From Acidobacteriaceae bacterium (lineage in GTDB: Bacteria; Acidobacteriota; Terriglobia; Terriglobales; Acidobacteriaceae): 36,318 nucleotides of DNA. The stretch covers positions 1 through 36,318 of the forward strand of contig PLYW01000302.1 in the NCBI GenBank assembly GCA_003151875.1, read 5' to 3'. Every line of letters begins with the position of its first letter. Position 1 is the first letter of the stretch. Position numbers and translations under genes: made by a program. Under the pieces are notes generated by a model. It saw nothing but the letters and a program-made list of their open reading frames with translations, made no database searches and was not told the DNA's origin. Below, piece by piece: positions 30,749 through 36,318 of this stretch.

Positions 30749-32320
30749 ATGGCTACCGTTTCTAATCTCTCTCCGCCAGAAGATCGCCAGAGTCCGGCCC
30801 GCTGGTATGCCAGTGGCTTTGCGGTGGTCGCCTTGATTGTTGCGGCGCGACTGTCGCTCCACCTGCTGACCGCCAACCGCTACGGCATTTTTCGCGACGA
30901 ACTCTATTACGTCGCCTGCAGCCGGCATCTGGACTGGGGCTACGTGGACATGCCGCCGTTCATTCCGGCGGTGACGTGGCTGTTCACTTCCCTGTTTGGG
31001 GCTTCGCTGTTTGTTATCCGCCTCATCCCGGCAATCGCGGGCTGCGGCGCCATCGCCCTGACCGGGTATCAGGCGTACCAGTTCGGCGGACGGCGCTTCG
31101 CAATGGCGCTGTCAGGTTTGGCGATGGCGGTTTCCGCCGTCTTCGTCATCAACGGCCACCTGCTGGGGACGAACGATTTCGAGGCGTTGTTCTGGATGGG
31201 CTGCGCTTCCGTCGTCATCCGCATCATCCAGACCGGCAATCAGAAATTGTGGCTGTGGTTCGGCGTGCTGGCGGGCATCGGTCTCGAAAACAAGTATTCG
31301 ATGGCCGTGTTCGGCCTGGGCATCGTCGTGGGATTGCTGTTCACGCCGGAACGCAAGGCTTTCACTCACAGGTGGATCTGGATCGCCGGCGGAATCGCAT
31401 TTCTGATTTTCCTGCCCAACTTGCTATGGAATGTTCACCGCGACTGGCCGTTTGTGCAGTTGCTGCACAACATCCACGCCAGCGGCCGCGACGTTGAACT
31501 TAATCCCGTCGACTTCTTCCTGCGGCAGGTCCTGATGGTGAATCCCTTCGCCCTTCCGTTGTGGCTGGCGGGATTGGGGTGGCTGTTCTTTGGCCGCGAA
31601 GGGCGGCCCTACCGCGTTCTGGGCTGGGCGTACCTGGTCACGTTCGGGGTCTTCATGGTTCTGCATGGCAAGGATTACTACGTTGCTCCGGCGTATCCCA
31701 TGCTCTTCGCGGCCGGCGCCGTGGTCTGCGAGCAATGGATCGAGCGCACCGGGCACAAATGGCTGAAACCCGCGTTTGCTCTGGTGCTCGTGGTTCCGGC
31801 GCTGGTGTTCTTGCCACTCATTGCGCCGGTCATCAGCCCCCCGCAGTTCGTCGCGTTCACGCGGGCCATTCATTTCGCGCCACCCATCAGCGAGCACAGT
31901 CACGCTCGCTCTCCGCTGCCGCAGTATTATTCCGACGAGCTTGGCTGGGAAGCCATGGTCGCCGAGGTGGCCCGCGTGTATCACAGCCTGCCGCCCGAGG
32001 TGCAGGCCAGGACTGCCATCAAGACGAGCGATTACGGACAGGCTGGCGCGATTGACTATTTCGGTCCGAAGTATGGTTTGCCCAATGCGGTGTGCTTTCA
32101 TCAGAACTACTGGTACTGGGGCGTTCATGGCTACACCGGCGAGAGCATCATCGTGCTCGGGGAAGGCAATCCCGCGCATCTTAAGAGCATCACCGAGTAT
32201 GCCGAAAAGGTGGGACACTTTGAGTATCCCTACGCGCTGGAGGATTTTGACATCTGGTATGTCCGCGGGCTGAAAATGAGCTTGCACGACATTTGGGAAC
32301 ATGAGAAAGACTGGGACTAG
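30749..32320 (+). CDS. GT39/ArnT-like membrane glycosyltransferase, second copy
   Basis: GT-C fold polytopic glycosyltransferase of 523 residues. The acidic signature Asp50-Glu51 (FRDELYY) lies in the first extracytoplasmic loop, with YVDMPPFIPAVTWL just after it. GTNDFEALFWMG and GIGLENKYSMAVFGLG are also typical of the PMT/ArnT group. About ten hydrophobic helices run to residue 370. A soluble C-terminal domain with many aromatic residues follows (FHQNYWYWGVHGY). It probably transfers a sugar from a polyprenyl phosphate to an unknown acceptor in the periplasm. It is distant in sequence from the gene at 13727, so it is not a recent duplicate. No sugar-nucleotide genes are adjacent. Confidence 0.87.
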   Translation: MATVSNLSPPEDRQSPARWYASGFAVVALIVAARLSLHLLTANRYGIFRDELYYVACSRHLDWGYVDMPPFIPAVTWLFTSLFGASLFVIRLIPAIAGCGAIALTGYQAYQFGGRRFAMALSGLAMAVSAVFVINGHLLGTNDFEALFWMGCASVVIRIIQTGNQKLWLWFGVLAGIGLENKYSMAVFGLGIVVGLLFTPERKAFTHRWIWIAGGIAFLIFLPNLLWNVHRDWPFVQLLHNIHASGRDVELNPVDFFLRQVLMVNPFALPLWLAGLGWLFFGREGRPYRVLGWAYLVTFGVFMVLHGKDYYVAPAYPMLFAAGAVVCEQWIERTGHKWLKPAFALVLVVPALVFLPLIAPVISPPQFVAFTRAIHFAPPISEHSHARSPLPQYYSDELGWEAMVAEVARVYHSLPPEVQARTAIKTSDYGQAGAIDYFGPKYGLPNAVCFHQNYWYWGVHGYTGESIIVLGEGNPAHLKSITEYAEKVGHFEYPYALEDFDIWYVRGLKMSLHDIWEHEKDWD

Positions 32321-32438
32321 TTCGGCAACCGTGCACAGCGGAGCAGGCGGCGTTGCTCCGAAAGAACAGGCGCGGTCAAAGCGCTTTGCCCGCAAGGGCC
32401 GGATAGCACCGCCCGCGAACCGGAGCTACGCTGTGACC

Positions 32439-33485
32439 ATGCAAACCGAACTTCAGAACGAAAATCATTGGCAACAAGTGATGGCGCGCGATGCCCGGCA
32501 GGACGGACGCTTCGTTTTCGCGGTGCGCACCACCGGCGTTTACTGCCGCCCGTCGTGTCCGAGCCGTCGTCCGCGGCGCGACTCGGTTGAGTTCTTTCCC
32601 GATCCGCGTGAAGCCGAGCGCGCCGGTTACCGCGCCTGTCTGCGTTGCAAGCCGACGGAAATCTCCGCCCAGGCGCAATACGTGCTTCGGGCGCGGCGGA
32701 TGCTTGACAACGCCGAAGGCGTGATGACTCTCGCAGGGCTCAGCAAGCGGGTCGGGCTTAGCCCGTTCCATCTGCAACGGCTGTTCAAGCGCGCAACGGG
32801 GCTCAGTCCGCGCGAGTATCAATCGGCGCGGCGCATGCAGCACGTCAAAACCGAACTACGCAAAGGAGAAGATGTGACCACCGCACTGTACGACGCAGGT
32901 TTCAGCTCGCCCAGCCGTCTCTATGAAAAGTCCGATCAGCAGCTTGGCATGACGCCAGGCACGTACCGGCGCGGCGGCGCGGGCGCGACGATCATGTTTG
33001 CGATTGCGCCGACTCCGCTGGGACGAATGCTGGTTGCTGCCACCGAGCGCGGGCTGTGCGCTGTCCGCTTTGGCGAGAGCGTAACTGAGTTGGAACGCGG
33101 CCTGCGCCACGAGTTCCACGCCGCGACCGTACAACGTGACGATGCGGCCATGCGTCGTTTTATCGAGCCGCTGCGGGCCAGCCTGGGCGGCGAGAAGACC
33201 ACGATCGACTTGCCTCTCGACGTGCGCGCCACCGCCTTCCAGCGGAAAGTATGGGAGACGTTGCAACGGATTCCACGCGGCGATACGCGCAGCTACACGG
33301 AGATCGCGCGCGCGATCGGCGAGCCGAAAGCGGTCCGCGCTGTGGCCCACGCTTGCGCTTCGAATCCTGTGGCGCTGGCGGTGCCATGTCATCGCGTAGT
33401 GCGTAGCGACGGGAACCTGGCCGGATACCGCTGGGGACTGGAAAGAAAGAAGAAACTGCTGGAGGGCGAGCGGGCCAACTCCTAA
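32439..33485 (+). CDS. ada: Ada: methylphosphotriester/O6-methylguanine-DNA methyltransferase and activator
   Basis: Bifunctional alkylation-repair protein and transcriptional activator. The 348-residue protein has all Ada parts in order. The N-terminal zinc domain has Cys36, Cys40, Cys67 and Cys70 (GVYCRPSC, ACLRC); the first is the methyl acceptor from phosphotriesters. An AraC-type HTH region follows (about 85-180, LSKRVGLSPFHLQRLFKRATGLSPREY). The C-terminal O6-methylguanine methyltransferase has active-site Cys317 in AVPCHRVV and GYRWGLERKKKLL after it. ATG 32439 is chosen because it gives the normal Ada N-terminus; the frame is open back to 32301 but overlaps the glycosyltransferase gene. 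No alkA or alkB neighbour is present. Confidence 0.94.
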   Translation: MQTELQNENHWQQVMARDARQDGRFVFAVRTTGVYCRPSCPSRRPRRDSVEFFPDPREAERAGYRACLRCKPTEISAQAQYVLRARRMLDNAEGVMTLAGLSKRVGLSPFHLQRLFKRATGLSPREYQSARRMQHVKTELRKGEDVTTALYDAGFSSPSRLYEKSDQQLGMTPGTYRRGGAGATIMFAIAPTPLGRMLVAATERGLCAVRFGESVTELERGLRHEFHAATVQRDDAAMRRFIEPLRASLGGEKTTIDLPLDVRATAFQRKVWETLQRIPRGDTRSYTEIARAIGEPKAVRAVAHACASNPVALAVPCHRVVRSDGNLAGYRWGLERKKKLLEGERANS

Positions 33486-33504
33486 CTATGTGGCCTCCCT
33501 GACG

Positions 33505-33530
33505 TGCGGCGGACTGGTCCGCCGCATTTT
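33505..33530 (+). terminator. Intrinsic terminator after ada
   Basis: TGCGGCGGAC (33505-33514), a two-base centre, GTCCGCCGCA (33517-33526), then TTTT. The perfect GC-rich stem followed by a T-run, 20 bases after the ada stop, is a good rho-independent terminator and separates ada from the etf locus. Confidence 0.82.
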
Positions 33531-33576
33531 CATCGCTGTAATGAGTTCCGTTTCGGCACTCGCTGTTCCACTTGGT

Positions 33577-33605
33577 TTCCCATCCTCCCGCCGCTCATTT
33601 ATACT
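33577..33605 (+). promoter_or_regulatory. Candidate promoter of etfB
   Basis: TTCCCA (33577-33582), 17-base spacer, TATACT (33600-33605). The matches to sigma-70 consensus are 4 of 6 and 5 of 6. The predicted transcript start near 33612 falls exactly at the base of the leader hairpin that follows. Confidence 0.55.
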
Positions 33606-33610
33606 TGCTC

Positions 33611-33645
33611 GTTTCACGTTATGCGCTCAAAGCATTCCGTGAAGC
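33611..33645 (+). promoter_or_regulatory. Leader hairpin before etfB
   Basis: An outer stem of eight pairs (33611-33618 with 33638-33645, one G-U), a two-base internal mismatch, an inner stem ATGC/GCAT and a seven-base loop. It would form at the 5' end of the message and ends four bases before the AGGAG ribosome site. It may protect the mRNA 5' end or affect translation. Confidence 0.5.
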
Positions 33646-33658
33646 GTTAGGAGCCGTG

Positions 33659-34429
33659 GTGAAGATCCTGGTCTGCATGAAGCAGGTTCCGCAGAAAGAC
33701 GCGCCGCTCAAGTTAAATGAGGGCGGCACGTGGATTCGCGAAGATATTTCCTACGAAGTGAACGAGCCCGACGCCTACGCTCTGGAAGAGGCGCTGCGGC
33801 AGAGAGAGAAGCACGGCGGCGAGGTGGTGGTGATCACCAGCGGTCCGGCGCGCGCGCAGCAGGTGTTGCGCGAGGCGCTGGCCAAGGGCGCCGACCGCGC
33901 CATTCACCTGGAAGGCGACGGTTTCGTTATCCTCGATGCATTCAACACTGCCAAGGCCTTCGCAGCGGCCATCAAGGACGAAAGCTTCGATCTCATCTTC
34001 ACCGGCTTGCAGTCGGATGACTTTGGCTTTGCCCAGACCGGCGTCATTTTGGCTGAGCTGCTCGGCTGGCCGCACGCCACCATCATCATGCAAATTGAAA
34101 AGAGCGATAGCGGCATTCGGGTGAAGCGCGAACTCGAGGCCGGCTTCTTTCAGTTTGTCGATATGCCGCTGCCGGCGCTGCTGACCATCCAGTCGGGCAT
34201 CAACAAATTGCGGTACGCAACCTTGATCGGCATCAAGCAGGCAAAGAACAAGCCGCTCAAGAAAGTGAGCTTTGACGAGGTCAAGCCGGCGCTCGGCGCG
34301 AACCTGCAGAAGATCGAGAAGCTGTACATCCCGCAGAAGACCAAGAAGACCGAAGTGCTGCAAGGTCCTCCGGGAGAGATCGCCAAGAAGTTGGTGGACA
34401 AGCTGCGCAACGAGTTGCGCGTGATCTAA
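33659..34429 (+). CDS. etfB: Electron transfer flavoprotein beta subunit
   Basis: Small subunit of the heterodimeric electron transfer flavoprotein, which accepts electrons from acyl-CoA and related dehydrogenases. The 256-residue protein begins with the family signature VKILVCMKQVPQKDAPLKLN and continues with VNEPDAYALEEALR, VVVITSGPARAQQVLREALAKGADRAIHL, the segment FTGLQSDDFGFAQTGVILAELLGWP (AMP/nucleotide region) and RELEAGFFQFVDMPLPALLTIQSGINKLRY. The start is a GTG at 33659, five bases after AGGAG; the preceding GTG is too close to it. Upstream in-frame codons from 33572 cross the leader hairpin. Its partner etfA is about 840 bases downstream rather than adjacent. Confidence 0.94.
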   Translation: MKILVCMKQVPQKDAPLKLNEGGTWIREDISYEVNEPDAYALEEALRQREKHGGEVVVITSGPARAQQVLREALAKGADRAIHLEGDGFVILDAFNTAKAFAAAIKDESFDLIFTGLQSDDFGFAQTGVILAELLGWPHATIIMQIEKSDSGIRVKRELEAGFFQFVDMPLPALLTIQSGINKLRYATLIGIKQAKNKPLKKVSFDEVKPALGANLQKIEKLYIPQKTKKTEVLQGPPGEIAKKLVDKLRNELRVI

Positions 34430-34588
34430 GGCGTATTCGAGCGGCCCTGGCTGCGACGCATCTGCATCGGAAGGTTGCGTCCCTGATCTTTGGTAATCAA
34501 GTGTTGTCTGGCACCAGAAATCGTGGCTCGCCGAGCTTCCAAAGGTATTGCATCCTGGTCACTATTTGGCATCTAAGCGGGTGAACTC

Positions 34589-34933
34589 ATGACGAAAGGA
34601 GCTCGTCTGCTTATGCCAGGATTTGATCGCGATCAGGTTGCCATTGACAACACGGTTGAGAACCGCCGCCTTGGTTCTTTTTTGCTGACAGTGGGCTGGA
34701 TACTGCTCTGGATGGACGCAATTTTGGCGATGTTCGTCTTCATCAGCCTGCGCAACGGTTCGTGGTTTTGGCCGATATGGCTGGGCATCGAGTGCGTTTT
34801 AGGGTTGATTCTGGTGATTATGGGGACCCGCTATCGGCGCGCTGTCGGCGTTACCCGGCTGGGACAACGCGAGCTGCAGCGCACGCTCGAGCAACAGCGC
34901 CGGGAAGACGCGGAAGAGGACCAGGTGGCCTGA
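34589..34933 (+). CDS. Small two-helix membrane protein
   Basis: Not recognised. The 114-residue product has two hydrophobic segments (about 30-53 and 60-78: FLLTVGWILLWMDAILAMFVF and WFWPIWLGIECVLGLILVIMG). A basic/acidic cytoplasmic-type tail follows with QRELQRTLEQQRREDAEED, likely helical. The start could be ATG 34589 or ATG 34613; AGGAG lies between the two. It sits between etfB and etfA on the same strand, with 159 bases before it and 89 after. The next gene encodes another two-helix protein with similar VGWILL/IGWILV first-helix wording, so the two may be distantly related. The function is unknown; a role in membrane docking of Etf is speculation. Confidence 0.7.
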   Translation: MTKGARLLMPGFDRDQVAIDNTVENRRLGSFLLTVGWILLWMDAILAMFVFISLRNGSWFWPIWLGIECVLGLILVIMGTRYRRAVGVTRLGQRELQRTLEQQRREDAEEDQVA

Positions 34934-35022
34934 CCCGCCGAGGGTGCGAAATTGCCACCTTGGAAGTTTGGCTAACAGTAGATTGGCAAGTCGGCGCCCG
35001 CGGCGGCGGGTAGGAGGCGACC

Positions 35023-35232
35023 ATGCCATCGTCAGAAGAAAAACGTGAAACCGGCTCCGCCTTCGTGATCATTGGCTGGATTCTGGTGCTGTTTGCATTC
35101 CTCGTCATGTTCTTTCAGCCGGCGGCACGCAAGCTGGGAGAGACACGCTTTGAGATCATCGCAGGCGTATTGGTCGCAGTGGGTCTGGTGTTGAATATCG
35201 TCGGCGCTCGCATTAGACGCCGCAATCGGTGA
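35023..35232 (+). CDS. Very small two-helix membrane protein
   Basis: Not recognised. The 69-residue product has two hydrophobic helices, FVIIGWILVLFAFLVMFF (about 14-31) and IIAGVLVAVGLVLNIVGA (about 45-62), and a basic C-terminal tail (RIRRRNR) that should face the cytoplasm. AGGAGG (35012-35017) gives strong support for the ATG at 35023. It ends 39 bases before etfA. With the preceding gene it forms a pair of small membrane proteins inserted between the two electron-transfer flavoprotein subunits. Confidence 0.76.
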   Translation: MPSSEEKRETGSAFVIIGWILVLFAFLVMFFQPAARKLGETRFEIIAGVLVAVGLVLNIVGARIRRRNR

Positions 35233-35271
35233 GCTAAATAAGGCTTGCAACGTAGATAAGGTCGGATCGAA

Positions 35272-36264
35272 ATGGCAGATACCATCCTAGTTGTTGTAGA
35301 GCAACGCGAAGGCAAATTGAATCGGGTTTCCTGGGAGACCATCACCGGAGCGCAGGCGATCGCCGTTGAAACGGGTTGGGCGCTGGAAGCGGCCGTAGCT
35401 GGCAGCGGCGTGGGCGACATCGCCAAAGAAATCGCCGCGACAAAGGTGTCGAAGGTGTACAACCTCGAGTCGGCCAAACTTGAGCCGTACACGCCCGATG
35501 GCTTTGTGGCCGCGCTGAAACCGTTCATCGAACAGAAGCAGCCCAAGCTTGTGCTGATGCCGCACACCTACCAGGTGCGCGACTTCGCTCCCAAGCTGGC
35601 TGCCGCGTTGAATCGCACGCTCATCAGCGATGCCGTCGGCTACAAGTATGAGGGCGGCGACCTGCGGTTCACCCGCCAGATGTTCCAGGGAAAGTTCGCC
35701 GCCGACGTGTCCTTCGTGGGTGATCCGCCGTACTTCGCAACCTTCCAGAACGGCGCCTTCCGTGGCGACCAAGTCGTACACGGGGACGCAGCGGCGCCGG
35801 TGGAAACCGTCAATCTCGACGTGGCCGACGGTGCCGTACGAAATAAACCCGAGGCCCCGTTCAAAGAGGCGAAGCAGGCAGTTGACCTAACGCAGGCGGC
35901 GATTATTGTCGCTGTCGGTCGCGGTATCAAAGAGCAGAAGAACATCGAACTTGCCCAGCAGTTGGCCGACGCGTTGGGCGGCGAGATCGCGGCATCACGG
36001 CCGATTTGCGATTCTGGCTGGCTGCCGATGGATCGTCAGGTGGGATCGTCGGGACAGACGGTTGCACCCAAGCTGTATCTCGCGCTGGGAATCAGCGGGG
36101 CGATTCAGCACGTAGTGGGGATGAAAGGCGCGCGCACTATCATTGCCGTCAACAAAGACGCAGAGGCGCCCATCTTTGAAATTGCCGACATCGCCGTGGT
36201 CGGCAATCTGTTCGATATCGTTCCACCCCTGATCGAAGAAGTGAAAAAAACGAAAGGCGCTTAG
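35272..36264 (+). CDS. etfA: Electron transfer flavoprotein alpha subunit
   Basis: Large subunit of the electron transfer flavoprotein; it carries most of the FAD-binding site. The 330-residue chain begins ILVVVEQREGKLNRVSWETITGA. The C-terminal FAD domain contains VAVGRGIKEQKNIELAQQLADALGGEIAASRPICDSGWLPMDRQVGSSGQTVAPKLYLALGISGAIQHVVGM, followed by IIAVNKDAEAPIFEIADIAVVGNLFDIVPPL, all standard for EtfA. The length is normal. The dehydrogenase it serves is not in the window, and the downstream gene is cut off. Confidence 0.95.
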   Translation: MADTILVVVEQREGKLNRVSWETITGAQAIAVETGWALEAAVAGSGVGDIAKEIAATKVSKVYNLESAKLEPYTPDGFVAALKPFIEQKQPKLVLMPHTYQVRDFAPKLAAALNRTLISDAVGYKYEGGDLRFTRQMFQGKFAADVSFVGDPPYFATFQNGAFRGDQVVHGDAAAPVETVNLDVADGAVRNKPEAPFKEAKQAVDLTQAAIIVAVGRGIKEQKNIELAQQLADALGGEIAASRPICDSGWLPMDRQVGSSGQTVAPKLYLALGISGAIQHVVGMKGARTIIAVNKDAEAPIFEIADIAVVGNLFDIVPPLIEEVKKTKGA

Positions 36265-36308
36265 CGGCATCACACGCGCCGGCAGATTCTTGAGGTAGAG
36301 AGCGGCGC

Positions 36309-36318
36309 ATGAACTTGC
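36309..36318 (+). CDS. Possible start of the next gene (only three codons visible)
   Basis: An ATG at 36309, 45 bases after etfA, is preceded by GAGGTAGAGAG at about 36290-36300, a loose ribosome-site match. Only Met-Asn-Leu is visible before the window ends. In many genomes an Etf-linked oxidoreductase follows etfA, but nothing here identifies the product. Confidence 0.25.

Noticed and set aside
32301..32438. Upstream extension of ada
   Set aside because: It overlaps the end of the glycosyltransferase gene and adds a basic segment unknown in Ada. ATG 32439 gives the normal N-terminus.
1..36318. CRISPR array, rRNA, tRNA, transposase or phage genes
   Set aside because: I looked for regularly spaced repeats, conserved rRNA cores, tRNA cloverleaf and T-loop patterns, and transposase or integrase motifs, and found none that would stand.

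Overview
The window most likely comes from an acidobacterium (Acidobacteriota, Terriglobia/Koribacter-like). This is an inference from gene content: a secreted VWFA protein of the acidobacterial type, small secreted proteins of a style common in that phylum, a MoaD-MoaE fusion, and a rod-shape cluster followed by an RNase E/G gene. The DNA looks GC-rich and nearly all genes lie on the plus strand. I saw no rRNA, tRNA, CRISPR array, transposase or phage gene.

Region 1 (3-7564) is the cell-elongation cluster: mreB (5' end cut off by the window), mreC, mreD, then mrdA (PBP2) and rodA. A minus-strand higBA toxin-antitoxin module (3238-3914) interrupts it. The module has its own promoter, with a perfect palindrome filling the spacer between -35 and -10. 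Region 2 (7980-10844) is an RNase E/G gene whose S1 domain is split by an acidic/basic disordered insert of about 480 residues.

Region 3 (10866-17912) holds a small secreted protein, a MoaD-MoaE fusion, a secreted VWFA protein, a DUF3467 protein, a GT39-type membrane glycosyltransferase, and a three-part fusion of acyl-activating enzyme, acyl carrier protein and PlsC acyltransferase.

Region 4 (18091-26260) is the most interesting part. It is a compact operon of an HD-domain protein, an MmgE/PrpD protein, an aconitase/homoaconitase-like enzyme, an isocitrate/isopropylmalate-type dehydrogenase, a CitD-CitE fusion and CitF. Together these enzymes could isomerise, oxidatively decarboxylate (or reductively carboxylate) and cleave citrate or a citrate homologue. 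The usual citrate lyase accessory genes (citC, citX, citG) and a transporter are absent from the window.

Region 5 (26327-33485) is a set of mostly single genes: two small uncharacterised proteins, a SpoIIE-type phosphatase, a DUF302 protein, a HAD hydrolase, another small secreted protein, a second GT39 glycosyltransferase and Ada, which is followed by a clear intrinsic terminator. Region 6 (33577-36264) is an electron-transfer flavoprotein locus in which etfB and etfA are separated by two small membrane-protein genes. A candidate promoter and a leader hairpin precede etfB.

A REP-like intergenic element recurs four times (1033-1116, 3165-3206, 22113-22165 reversed, 29948-29997). Each lies just downstream of a stop codon.
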